Source: Cryptomeria japonica
Lineage: Eukaryota > Streptophyta > Pinopsida > Cupressales > Cupressaceae
Reading direction: 5' to 3'
Assembly (NCBI RefSeq): GCF_030272615.1
Contig: NC_081411.1
Span: 153,501,971 to 153,565,970 of the forward strand
DNA: 64,000 nt
A program made the translations under genes and the position numbers. Each line of letters opens with the position of its first letter. Within the stretch, counting starts at the first letter, position 1. Below the pieces are notes generated by a model that did not search any database, had not been told where the DNA came from, and saw nothing but the letters and a program-made list of their open reading frames with translations. Shown piece by piece: positions 33,020 through 43,734 of this stretch.

Positions 33020-33352
33020 TTTAACATCTCCTGCTAGGCTGTCCTCCCCATACCAAGTGCATTTTGATTTAGATTTCACCCCCAAATTAGCAAGACAGTC
33101 AGCTACAGTGTTGATTTCCCTATAGGCATAAGAAATGAAACATCTTTCAAAGGATTGAATTATCTCAATTGAGGACTTTATAATATTATTTATAGTCCAT
33201 GAAGCTTTATAATCCTCTTTAAGAATTTTTATAATGTTGTTAGAATCACCTTAAATCCATACCATTATGCAATTAAGATGCCTTGCAATTTCTAGCATTT
33301 GGTAGGCACCCATGGCTTCTGCTAGGTAGTTGGTCTGGCTACCCATAGGTTG
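33020..33352 (-). pseudogene. LINE-type RNase H fragment
   Basis: Minus-strand frame from 33352: NYLAEAMGAYQMLEIARHL, then MVWI, stop (33251-33253), GDSNNIIKILKEDYKAS, TINNIIKSSIEIIQSF, ISYAYREINTVADCLANLGV. The E-A (first Glu), G-D-S (Asp), Y-R-E-N and A-D-x-L-A pattern matches the RNase H domain found at the end of plant L1-type LINE polyproteins and related plant reverse-transcriptase-like genes (RVT_3 type). The reverse transcriptase itself is not in the window, so this is a 5'-truncated end fragment. Confidence 0.75.
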
Positions 33353-33373
33353 TGTCTTCTAAAAGTTATGAGT

Positions 33374-33495
33374 ATTAATGGAGTAAATCATGATAAAGAA
33401 CAACTATGCAACCAAGGGATAACTTGTGTCTTCTAAAATTTACAAGTTATCCCTTGGTTGCATATTTTTTCTTTATCATGATTTACTCCATTAAT
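33374..33495. repeat. Near-perfect hairpin, 54-bp arms
   Basis: Left arm 33374-33427 (ATTAATGGAGTAAATCATGA onward), right arm 33442-33495, loop 14 bp. The arms pair at 52 of 54 positions by my reading; mismatches lie in an A/C stretch (AACAAC against AAAAAA). The sequence TGTGTCTTCTAAAA occurs both just before the left arm (33352) and within the loop (33426). Unrelated to the terminal repeats of any element here. Confidence 0.9.
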
Positions 33496-33680
33496 ATTTG
33501 TAATAGTAACAACTCTCCAAGGTTATATGTTAATACCATTTGGTCATTTTCTTCCTATCCATGACAATTCATGTCATAACTTTCCATTGTCACATTTCAC
33601 AACAAAAAAGTTAATTTTTTCTTTGATTGACTTGTGGTCATAATGTATATTGGCATTATTCTTTTGGTGTATAAAGAGGC

Positions 33681-33708
33681 TCCCTCCTCCTCCTCCTCCT
33701 CCTCCTCA
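33681..33708 (+). repeat. TCC trinucleotide microsatellite
   Basis: A (TCC)n run of about nine units in an otherwise AT-rich stretch. Confidence 0.9.
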
Positions 33709-33739
33709 ATGCAACTGATCTTCTTCCAACTTAACATCT

Positions 33740-34009
33740 ATCTATAAGAAAGTTGAATTTAAACTAAATTAAACACATTTAAATGGTCTACAATAGAATC
33801 ACCATTTTTTATATTTAATGAATATAACCATATTTTGAGATACAAATTGTTAGTAAGATGTTTGATTTGATAGACATCACATATCATTTTGAACACAACA
33901 TTTTTTAAAATATTCAAGAGGAAAAATCTACAAGACACAACCAAATAGTTCATCTTTCATTCTTGTCTAGCTTCAACTAGTCTCCATTAGGCACACCTAG
34001 TGACTTATT
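33740..34009 (-). pseudogene. Copia-3 gag, inner part, split by element B
   Basis: Minus-strand residues LKIWLYSLNIKNGDSIVDHL and NVFNLV resemble the UBN2-type copia gag segment (…L..LKM.EG.S…H). It lies next to the left TTATT duplication of element B, and the preceding part of the same gag lies across B at 42776-42900. Heavily decayed. Confidence 0.6.
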
Positions 34010-35744
34010 TGTAGCGTCGTAAATTGTACGCACTTGCTAGGGTGGTACAATTTCACACCTAGTTTAGCACCCGCCTTGGCGCATTTTGCATTTTGCATTG
34101 CATTTCCCCTTTAGCACTTAATTAATTAAATTAATTAGGTCTAAGGTTTTATTTTATCATCTCCCATATCATAAAGTTGGGCCCTTTCCATTAAAGTGTG
34201 CCACTTTCATTTTATTCTTCCAATACATCATTTAATCAAAAACCCTAATTAGGTCCTATTTTGAACTTGGGGGCTTGATTTCGGGGGTCAAAACATCTCG
34301 AAATCACCTGTAACTTCGGGATTCTCTCTAAAATCATCATATCTGACGGCCCTGAAAATTTGGTGAAAAGTTGTCGAGACCATGGCGCCCGGAGTGCACA
34401 CGGTCCCGGACATTTTTCCTGAAATTTTAGGAGCACAATCTAATCATAAAATAAAGCTTAACCCCAAGAAATTGGTGGGAGATTCAATCTCTAGGTCAGC
34501 CAAAAGTTGAAATTAAGACCTAGGGTTTCATATATAAGAACTCTCTTTCTTCATTTGAAAGGAACCAGAATTTTGGTTTCAAGGACCTTCTATGCAGCAA
34601 AAGAGCAGATCTTTGAAGACTTCAACAACATTCAACATCCATCCATCAAGCATTCATCAATTTCATTCATCCATTTAGGGCTTTGAAGGCATTGAAGAGA
34701 AATAGGGGATCACCAACTGAAGATTGGCTTGTACCCCTCCCTTGGGGTTGGGTATGATTTCATGTTGTTTCCATGTCTTTGCATAAGCCTCATTATATCA
34801 TTTGTATTCATGCTTTAGATCACTTTGCATCTTGATTTGGAGCATTTACATTATCATTTACAAGCAACTAGGGTTTACTTTCTAGGTTGCTCTAGTTTTC
34901 TTACTTTCATTTTAGGATCTTGCACACACACAAGGTCTGCACACACAACTTTTACTATACAACTTGGCTATTCATGGAGGTGGAAATCACCAAAGTAGGG
35001 GTTTGACTAAGGCAAAACCCTATATAGCCACCTACAACCCTTTTCAGCTATAAGTGCAAATTTTTGAATTCGAAGGACGCCGCAAGTTGCAGATCCAATG
35101 GAAGCGGACCGAGACAAAGCTTCACACCAAATTTCAATGCAAAAGACCAGGACAGGGGCATGGGGCGCCCTGGTCCTCCCAGGACAGGGGCGTGGGGCAC
35201 CCTGGTCCTCCCAGGATAGGGGCATGGGGCACCCTGGTCCTCCCAGGATAGGGGCGCTAGGTGCCCTGGTCCCTGGGACAGGGACGCTGGGCACCCTAGT
35301 CCTTTTGTCAGGTAGCAATTTTCAGCATTTCTGACAGTTTTCCAGGTTGTAAAACAGCAGTTTCAGGAGTAGTTTTAGGGGCAGAATCAGGACAGTGGTG
35401 CCCATGCCCCCATCCTGAACATTTCCACTCAGATTTTAACTCCGGGTACGCATCTGCATTCTCCTCTTATCCTTGTGTTTATAGCTTTTCATCACTTAAC
35501 CTCAATCTTGCAATCTTGTTACTAGTTCATACTTGCACTCTAGGGCTAGTAGTTGAACTTGCATCATTTTATCTATCATTTGCAACAAAGGAATAGAAAT
35601 CCTAATAGGTAGCCCGTGGCTCTCTCTTCCACAAAAAGAAGTAGCCAATTGTGTGATACCTCTAGGCTCTTTCATATTCCACAAGTGTGTGATTGAAAGT
35701 GAGATTAGGGCATGTTTGCTTAGTGTCACTTTTTCCCCAACACA
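34010..35744 (+). repeat. Element B 5' LTR (1735 bp)
   Basis: TG…CA LTR. A TATATAAGAAC box lies at about 34532. The GC-rich minisatellite is at 35147-35305. Near-identical to 41105-42775 apart from scattered substitutions and the repeat number. Confidence 0.93.
35147..35305 (+). repeat. GC-rich 32-bp minisatellite, five units
   Basis: Units start at 35147, 35179, 35211, 35243 and about 35273, built on CCAGGACAGGGGC and GGGCACCCTGGTCCTC. The same tract in the 3' LTR (about 42240-42335) has three units. The tract is very GC-rich against an AT-rich background. Confidence 0.9.
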
Positions 35745-35762
35745 TTTTGGTGAACCTGACGT
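35745..35762 (+). other. Element B primer-binding site (putative)
   Basis: TTTTGGTGAACCTGACGT follows the LTR end directly, containing TGG as required for a CCA-ending tRNA. The tRNA identity is not assigned. Element C has the related TTTTCATGAACCTGACAT in the same position. Confidence 0.65.
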
Positions 35763-36089
35763 GAATTCCAATCTTCTCTAATTCTGATTTATGTTTTCAA
35801 ATTTGAGTGTTTATGCTATTTAAAATTCAAAATTGTATTTACAAGTTTTAATTTCTTGCAAGATTCAAAAAATCTAGAGGAAATTTTTGCTAAAACCCTA
35901 ATTTTTCAATTCAAAGTTGAACTTGTGGATAGCTTAATTGGGATCAATAATTTCAAATCTGATTTAGGAACTCATTTGAATCATAAATTTCATTTTCTAA
36001 ATCTATATTCTAAGTGCTTGCATTGGTTAAAATTAAACATTTCCTTCTATTTTGCATGTGTTATCATTTGAAAGAGGAAAATTGTTGTC

Positions 36090-37228
36090 ATGATGCATTC
36101 ATTTCATAGATGTGATAATGGGTTAGCTTCCCTTGTTTCAATTTTTCCTTCTCCTAAAAAACCTCCCCCCATATATAACAACATTTTAGTGCCTAAAAGA
36201 GTTGCTACCAATCCCTTTGAGACTCTCCCATGCTCTAAGGATGAAGACTTTAAGAGTGATCTTGACAATTATCCTAAAATGTACCCTTCCTATTTAGCTA
36301 TCCTAGAGGAAGAGAATGATATCATAAACACCTTTCTTAGTGTTACTTCACATTCCCTACATGATGCCTCTCTAAGTGAAAAGGTATTGATGGACATTGA
36401 CTTATTTTCTCCTAAAGTTGGTCCTTCCAATGGGGGCATGTTAGTGCAACAAGAGGTTATGAACACTTCTTTCAAAGATCTCCTTCCTAAGCACGAATCT
36501 TTGGAGAAATATGTTCATGTTCCTCCTAAAAAACACTCCCTTCATGAGGATCCTTTTGTGCAAGAAGATGATATTATCCCTACATTTCCTAGTGATGGAA
36601 TTTCCTTTCCCAACAAAATTCCCACTAGAGATGATGAATTAATGATAAATGCTTACCCTTCTCCTAAAGTTGGTCTTACCCATAAGCATCCCTTAGAGAA
36701 AGAAGATGAAATAATAAGCAATTTCCTTAACTCTCTCTCCCCTAAAGATCATATTGAACATATTTTGAGGAAAGAGGATGAGTTTAACACATCTATTGAT
36801 GCTCTCCCTCCTAAGGATGAGGAATTAATAAACAATATTATCTCCTCTCCCGAAATTGACAATACTTCAAACATACCTTTCAACAACTTCACTATTTGGG
36901 ATGAACCATTAGAAGAAGGTGTAGATTATTCTCTTCCCCATGAGAGAACCCTAGCCAAAGGGGATGAAATCAAGATTGAAAACTCCCTTGATAGTTTCTC
37001 ACCTTCCTTGAATCTCAATTATTCTCCCTCTAAAAATAAAGCATCTCCCTCTCCTCAACTTGGTTCTACTCATAAGGATACCCTAGTTCAAAGAAAGATG
37101 GTTAACATCTCTTTCAAAGATCTCCCTCTCAAAAGTGAGACTTTAGAGAGTAATTTTGATCCTTCTCCTAGAGAGTTTATTCCCCATGTAGATCCTTTTG
37201 ATGATAGAGGATGATATGACCTTTCCTA
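36090..37228 (+). pseudogene. Element B ORF, N-terminal acidic repeat region
   Basis: A 374-codon open frame from ATG 36090. It is rich in Ser, Pro, Asp and Glu and shows internal repetition: a module with SPKVG, then NTSFKDLLPK…ESLE, then HEDPFVQEDD appears about 36410-36590 and again, diverged, about 37045-37200 (SPQLG, NISFKDLPLK, HVDPFDD). No gag capsid or zinc finger is visible. A frame change near 37198-37228 leads into the next block. Role unknown; it may be a degenerated or replaced gag. Confidence 0.7.
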
Positions 37229-38166
37229 GTATTACTTTTTCTACTAGAACATCAATGCCTACCCCTTGTCTCTCTCCTAAAATTGATTTAATCCATGATA
37301 AGATTTTAGTGCAAGAGAAGACTATCAATAATTCTTCCAACACTTTTGTTCATTCCTCTAAACCATCCTCAATCAATTTGATACATGTGAATGAAACACC
37401 TAACAAACCTCTCTTCACTGTCCAAGGTGCTTGTCCTTCTCAAAATTCTCAACCTTTAAATAAGCCTATCTTAGTGGTTCAAGGTGGTTATGCTAATGAT
37501 TCTTTTTGCACTCCTAACAAACCTATTATTACTGTGCAAGGAGGTTATTCTACTAAGAGCCCTTATGAGTATGCTAAGCAACTGACTACAGAGAGTTATA
37601 ATGTGGTTGCTCATACCTATAACACAAGAAACAATAGGCAACCTAATCCTCCTCCAGTTATCCCAACTTCACTTCCTCCTCCCCAACCTATTCTTCCTCA
37701 AGCTCCTCGTATTTCACAAATGCTTAGTAAGGACTATGATCTCATAGAACAACTTAAAGCTACCCCTGCTAAGATATCCCTTTGGGATTTGATCCAAACT
37801 TCTTCTACTCATCATGGAATGTTACAAGATGCCTTGAAAGATTTGAATGTTCCTCCACCTAATACATCTAGTAATATAGTGTCTTTGGTTAACTCTGTGA
37901 TGAATCCTAAAGCTCAAATTGTGTTTACTCAAGATGAGTTGCCTACTAGTGAAATTCAACATCAATATGATCCCTTGATGATTGTGGTTATCATAAATGA
38001 CACTGCTATAAGACGAACATTGGTAGATAATGGTTTTGGCCTTAATGTGTGTAGCATTAATCTATTGCATAAGATGAATGTGGACACATCCCTTATTGAG
38101 CCTGACTCTCATCCCATTCGAGGCTTTGATAATGTGGCTAAGTCTTCATTAGGTATTATCACCTAA
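37229..38166 (+). pseudogene. Element B ORF, middle: NKP-VQGGY repeats and protease start
   Basis: After the frameshift the ORF carries three tandem 19-residue units (NKPLFTVQGA, NKPILVVQGGY, NKPIITVQGGY) at about 37403-37560, spaced 57 bp. A Pro-rich linker follows (PPPVIPTSLPPPQPILPQ), then the conserved segment YDLIEQLKATPAKISLWDLI and the retropepsin entry LVDNGFGLNVCSINLLHKM (active-site D-N-G near 38025). A TAA stops the frame at 38164-38166. The homologous family continues in frame. Confidence 0.88.
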
Positions 38167-38175
38167 CCCATCATA

Positions 38176-39177
38176 GTGGGACCTGTTACTTTGCCTACTC
38201 CTATCCATGTAATGTCAGGAAATCTAACATACAACTTGTTATTAGGGAGACCTTGGATTCACAGTATGCAAGCAGTCCCCTCTACATTGCATGGACAAGT
38301 TAAATTTATTTATAATAATAAGACATATACCTTGATAGGTGATACTAATTTTCAAGCTTGTTTGCAAACATCTACTTCCAAAGGGAGTTCTTCTAAGCCT
38401 TCCTCTTCTAGTGATGACTCGTTAAACAAGATACCTATGGATGAATCATCACCCTCTGATAATCAAAATTCTTTGGATGAGTCTGAAGTTCCCGAAGAAG
38501 ATTCTTCTCAACTTGAATCTACACATGAAAAGGCTTTTGATCCTGAGAAGGTTCTCGCAGAAGACAATTGGGGATCTCTTGATTTCAATCCCACCTTTGT
38601 AGGTAAGTATAGGGTTCCTCCTAGAGAGCTTAAAGTTAAAAAGAAGGAAGAAACTAGAGATCAATCAGTCTTACCTGAACCTATGAGCAATAATTTTGTG
38701 GTCGCTTTTCAAACTTCTTCTCCTCACACCTCTAATTCTAAAGAATTTGATTCTTTGTCTTATGAAAAACCACCTTTTCTTTCTGAAATGGCTAATCGTT
38801 ATGGTCATGGTTTTCATATTTTGGCTAAGAGTGGCTATAGTGGAAATGGTTGTGGCACAAATGAACAAGGAATTAAAGTTCCTTTAGAACATAACATGCA
38901 TGAATATTCATTGGGACTTGGATATAATCTTTCTAAGCCCACCAAAGCATCTAAAAGACCATCTCTCAATGTGAATGCTATATTTAGTAGTGATGATGAT
39001 CTCACTTCAACTAAATTATCTTCTACTTCAATCAACTCTCATTCCCCTCATAAGGAAATATTGGCGATGAACAAATCTCTTTATGACTCCCCTCAAATTT
39101 CTAAATCCACTTATGAATCTTTATCTCCTATTCATCATAAAGTCCTTTCCTCCAGGGATAAGGCTCTAATAAATTAA
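38176..39177 (+). pseudogene. Element B ORF, protease end and G-patch
   Basis: Same frame as the previous block. The protease C-terminal motif is NLLLGRPWIHSM (38233-38267). Next comes a Ser/Asp/Glu-rich linker. A G-patch lies at about 38800-38925: YGHGFHILAKSGYSGNGCGT, EQGIKVPLE and SLGLGY fit the glycine pattern of G-patch domains, with one expected hydrophobic residue replaced by Cys (GNGCG). G-patches bind RNA-processing helicases in cellular proteins and occur next to protease in some retroviruses and plant retroelements. The frame ends at TAA 39175-39177 with no RT after it. Confidence 0.85.
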
Positions 39178-41089
39178 ACTCATCTCTCTTCTAAGATTTC
39201 TCGTAACTTTCCTTCTTCAATTTTTATCATTTTATACATGTTTTTGATCTTACTTATATTTGAGCATTTAGCATGTCATATTCAAACACCTCATTCAATC
39301 TATCGTGTCTTTAAATAACATTAATGGCTATTATGTTGCTCATCATTACGTGACATTGGTAGCTCATTTACTGGGGGCTCATTGTCATTCATGATGGTAC
39401 AATTTCAAGTGCAATCATATTTTTGAAGCAACATAATAGCCTAATTTTTCTATGTTATCTCTTGTTCCTATGGGGTAATAGTGTGGAAATATTGATCATC
39501 TTTGCTTTAGAATTCTCTTTTCCTAGATATGGGAGAAGATGTGTATTCTTTTTCTTATCCTACCCACTTCTTGTGAGGAGCATTTTACATACACTAATGT
39601 CTTGCTTGCATGAACTCATGTGAGTATGTAGTACATTTTGTTTATGTCTAAATCTCTCCCTGGAAGATTGTGTAAGTCCTTCTCATTGTCCTTATCCTTG
39701 GGAGACAATGATCTTTTCTTATTTTTATCTAAGGATCCACTTTTTCCTATTTCGTGGATGGTGTGAACTTTATTACTTGATGTTATTCCTTGTATGCATT
39801 TGTTGTTATTTGTTCAAGGATTCTCTCTTACAAGAGGTGTAAGTCCTTGACTACAACCTCTTTTGCACTTGGTAAAATACATCCATAATGAATTCAATCT
39901 CCCAATTGGGTTAAAAAGAGCGTCATCCTTCATTAAGAATCACTTTCACCTTGCAAAAGAAGGAAGTATTGCATTCTTATTCTCTTCTTTGTCTTATTCT
40001 AGAAGATGTTATATTTGTCTAAGACAATTCCTCTTGGGGATAGGTGTCTTTTGTACAAAGATCTCTTCTCCTCTAAGGATCTCCTTTACACATACTACAA
40101 GATATCCCTTTTCAACTATCTTATCCTTGCTTAAAGAGTGCAAAACTCTCTTGCTTGGATCTATGACATTGTTGCATTTTTGGGGTATCTTCTTTTGTGA
40201 TGAAGGTAGGTATCCTTGTTCTACTTTGCTTATGACATAAACATTACACTTTTTGAGCAATGGGTCATTCTTAGAACCAGAGCATAGACTCTTAGAGCGA
40301 GATGTCTCCATTTTTCTTTTATGCAAGGTGATTATTCTTGGAACCAGAGCACAGACTCTTAGAGCGAGATGTCACACTTTTGTACTATACATATACAGGT
40401 TGTAGCATACTTGGGCATAGACTCCTATGAGGTGCTTCTAACCTCACTTACACACACATGCACGAGGTTGAGTGGAACTAGCGGCATAAGGCTAGACTTT
40501 CTCACTTTCCTCCCTTACATGGATCACCTAGACAAGATCTAGGGGTGAGAAGTCCATGTTTTCTCTCTCACTATTCTTCTCATGGATCACCAATGTGTGT
40601 ATTCATGCTTTTTTTCCTTTCTTTTCTTCTCTTTGCATTTTGTTTCCATTTACATCCTTCATCTTGTGTTGGAGAACTCTCAAATCCTCACACTCTTTGT
40701 TATGTTGGAATTGAGATTTAGTCCTCTTTCTTACCAAATGATTCTCCATTAGTTTTTGATCTCATATCAAATCTTCTTGTGAGCATTTGTCATCAATATT
40801 CTTTAACAATTCGAAGTGGTAAACATGATACCCTGTTTCAACTCACTAAAGTTAGCAAGCCGAAACAGGGGGGGGCATATAGCTACCCTCGAATTTTCAT
40901 CACCTTCCTTAGTAAGCATTAGGTGATTTTGTGATCTAACGTGTGTTTTCTAGGGTGCGGTTCCTAACTGTGTACTGCAGATACCGCTGGGGGCTTCGTT
41001 CGATAGACTTATGGATATATCCTTTTTCAAATAATGTTTACTTTTCTATACTTTAGCTTGCATATGCACGTAGTGTTCATATGACCGCT
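39178..41089 (+). other. Element B 3' untranslated region
   Basis: 1.9 kb without coding signatures. It contains an internal direct repeat around AGAACCAGAGCATAGACTCT (40274) and GGAACCAGAGCACAGACTCT (40339), both followed by TAGAGCGAGATGTC. An RT would be expected here in an autonomous relative. Confidence 0.7.
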
Positions 41090-41104
41090 AAAGTGGGGGC
41101 TAAA
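41090..41104 (+). other. Element B polypurine tract
   Basis: AAAGTGGGGGCTAAA immediately before the 3' LTR. The identical 15 bases precede the 3' LTR of element C. Confidence 0.93.
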
Positions 41105-42775
41105 TGTAGCGTCGTAAATTGTACGCACTTGCTAGGGTGGTACAATTTCACACCTAGTTTAGCACCCGCCTTGGCACATTTTGCATTTTACATTGCATTT
41201 CCCCTTTAGCACTTAATTAATTAAATTAATTAGGTCTAAGGTTCTATTTTATCATCTCCCATATCATAAAGTTGGGCCCTTTTCATTAAAGTGTGCCGCT
41301 TTCATTTTATTCTTCCAATACATCATTTAATCAAAAACCCTAATTAGGTCCTATTTTGAACTTGGGGGCTTGATTTCGGGGGTCAAAACATCTCGAAATC
41401 ACCTATAACTTCGGGATTCTCTCTAAAATCATCATATCTGATGGCCCTGAAAATTTGGTGAAAAGTTGTCGAGACCATGGCGCCCGGAGTGCACACGGTC
41501 CCGGACATTTTTCCCAAAATTTTAGGAGCACAATCCAATCATAAAATAAATCTTAACCCCAAGAAATTGGTGGGAGATTCAAACTCTAGGTCGGCCAAAA
41601 GTTGAAATTAAGACCTAGGGTTTCATATATAAGAACTCTCTTTCTTCATTTGAAAGGAACCAGAATTTTGGTTTCAAGGACCTTCTATGCAGCAAAAGAG
41701 CAGATCTTTGAAGACTTCAACAACATTCAACATCCATCCATCAAGCATTCATCAATTTCATTCATCCATTTAGGGCTTTGAAGGCATTGAAGAGCAATAG
41801 GGGATCACCGACTGAAGATTGGCTTGTACCCCTCCCTTGGGGTTGGGTATGATTTCATGTTGTTTTCATGTCTTTGCATAAGCCTCATTATATCATTTGT
41901 ATTCATGCTTTAGATCACTTTGCATCTTGATTTGGAGCATTTACATTATCATTTACAAGCAATTAGGGTTTACTTTCTAGGTTGCTCTAGTTTGCTTACT
42001 TTCATTTTAGGATCTTGCACACACACAAGGTCTGCACACACAACTTTTACTATAAAACTTGGCTATTCATGGAGGTGGAAATCACCAAAGCAGGGGTTTG
42101 ACTAAGGCAAAACCCTATATAGCCACCTACAACCCTTTTCAGCTATAAGTGTAGATTTCCGAATTCGAAGGACGTCGCAAGTTGCAGATCCGATGGAAGT
42201 GGACCGAGACAGAGCTTCACACCAAATTTCAGTACAAAAGACTAGGACAGGGGCATGGGGCACCCTGGTCCTCCTAGGATTGGGGCACTAGGTGCCCTGG
42301 TCCCTGGGACAGGGGTGCTGGGCGCCCTGGTCCTTCTGTCAGGCAACAATTTTCAGCATTTCCAACAGTTTTCCAGGTTGTAAAACAACAGTTTCAGGAG
42401 CAGTTTTAGGGGCAAAATCAGGACAGTGGCACCCGCGCCCCCATCCTGAACATTTCCACTCAGATTTTAACTCCAGGTACACATCTGCATTCTCCTCTTA
42501 TCCTTGTGTTTACAACTTTTCATCACTCAACCTCAATCTTGCAATCTTGTTACTAGTTCATACTTGCACTCTAGGGCCAGTAGTTGAACTTGCATCATTT
42601 TATCTATCATTTGCAACAAAGGAATAGAAATCCTAATAGGTAGCCTATGGCTCTCTCTTCCACAAAAAGAAGTAGCCAATTGTGTGATACCTCTAGGCTC
42701 TTTCGTATTCCACAAGTGTGTGATTGAAAGTGAGATTAGGGCATGTTTGCTTAGTGTCACTTTTTCTCCCACACA
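41105..42775 (+). repeat. Element B 3' LTR (1671 bp)
   Basis: Matches the 5' LTR along its whole length. It is 64 bp shorter, the size of two 32-bp minisatellite units. TTATT follows. Confidence 0.93.
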
Positions 42776-42900
42776 TTATTTTCTTTTGAAATAGGAACCC
42801 AATGATCACTTTCCCTAAATATATATTTCATCTTTAACATCCATGTCTCATAATTAGCACCACCAAATATTTCAATATGCATATTGAAAGTAGAAGCCAT
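42776..42900 (-). pseudogene. Copia-3 gag start
   Basis: Minus-strand MASTFNMHIEIFGGANYETW followed by MLKMKYIFRESDHWV is the typical N terminus of plant copia gag. It is cut after about 40 codons by element B and resumes, decayed, at 34004 and below. A degenerate primer site at 43015-43026 lies upstream as expected. Confidence 0.8.
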
Positions 42901-43014
42901 AGTTTTCAGCCCTTTATAAAAATCTGCAAAACCACATAATATAAAAGTTCCCATTATAGTCAAAAAAATGTTCAACACTTAATATAAAGGCATTATCCTT
43001 TATGCAAAAATTTT

Positions 43015-43026
43015 GGCTCTAATACA
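43015..43026 (-). other. Copia-3 primer-binding site, degenerate
   Basis: Plus-strand GGCTCTAATACA is the reverse complement of TGTATTAGAGCC, two or three changes from the initiator-Met site TGGTATCAGAGC. It lies about 115 bp upstream of the gag start. Confidence 0.65.
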
Positions 43027-43028
43027 AA

Positions 43029-43620
43029 CTATTGTGAAGATGAAACTATTACAATAAAATCTCTTACAAGTGTTTGCAAATATAATTATTTATATCAAAA
43101 GATAATCAAAATGATTATGCAATTTTATAAAATGAATAATAAGAAAAAAATTAATTAAAGTCATCCGAGGATAGGATTTATAAGAAGAAACCCTTTTAGC
43201 AACAAATCCACATGAGAAAGTGTACATGTATGTATTAATCTTCAATAAAGAGATACATCCAACACACTAACACACTATTTACTTAAACAACACTCGTGTA
43301 ACAATAAAATAAATATGTAAATACTCTCTCACGCCTCCATTTTTTTAAAATAATAGAAGATGAATACCATAAATAAGTTTTCAAAATAATATATCATTAA
43401 ACCATGGTTAAGTAAAAAATACCACTTCAAAATGAAGAGACTCTTTTGAGAATTGTAAATGTAACTCCCAATAAGCTATCAATGGCAAAAATAACCTTCA
43501 AACAAATAATAGATGATATTTTTTTTACTTGTAAATCCTCAATAATGACCCATATCCCAAGGTAAGCATCCAAAATCATCACCAAACTCATATGAGACCC
43601 ACCAACAACATACATGATGT
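43029..43620 (-). repeat. Copia-3 5' LTR remnant (approximate)
   Basis: Begins TATTGTGAAGATGAAAC (from an original TGTTGTGAAG) beside the primer site. The far end is uncertain. No second copy in the window allows a check. Confidence 0.45.
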
Positions 43621-43734
43621 TCTACTTCTCAATTCCCATGGCCAAGTTGAGAATTGCTAAAAATAGCTTTATTGAACCACCATCATCAACTCCAACTCCT
43701 TCATATTAGAAGAAATTATTTGTACACCATGCAT

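Larger units (their letters stand above)
34010..42775 (+). mobile_element. Element B: LTR element with protease and G-patch but no polymerase
   Basis: An 8.77-kb element bounded by perfect TTATT duplications (34005-34009 and 42776-42780). LTRs 34010-35744 and 41105-42775 both start TGTAGCGTCGTAAATTG and end ACACA. The internal part is 5.36 kb: a Pro/Ser/acidic ORF, a retropepsin, a G-patch, then 1.9 kb without coding. The protease region resembles the large plant Ty3-gypsy (Tat/Ogre-like) polyprotein just upstream of RT. No RT, RNase H or integrase motif is present. It interrupts the copia-3 gag. Confidence 0.9.

Noticed and set aside
35054-35334. Plus-strand and minus-strand open frames over the GC-rich minisatellite
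   Set aside because: The repeat has no stop codons in some frames, which creates repeats of Gly/Trp/Pro; it is LTR DNA.
36090-39177. Element B ORF as a normal host gene with a G-patch
   Set aside because: The retropepsin, LTRs, polypurine tract and target duplication show that it belongs to a retroelement.
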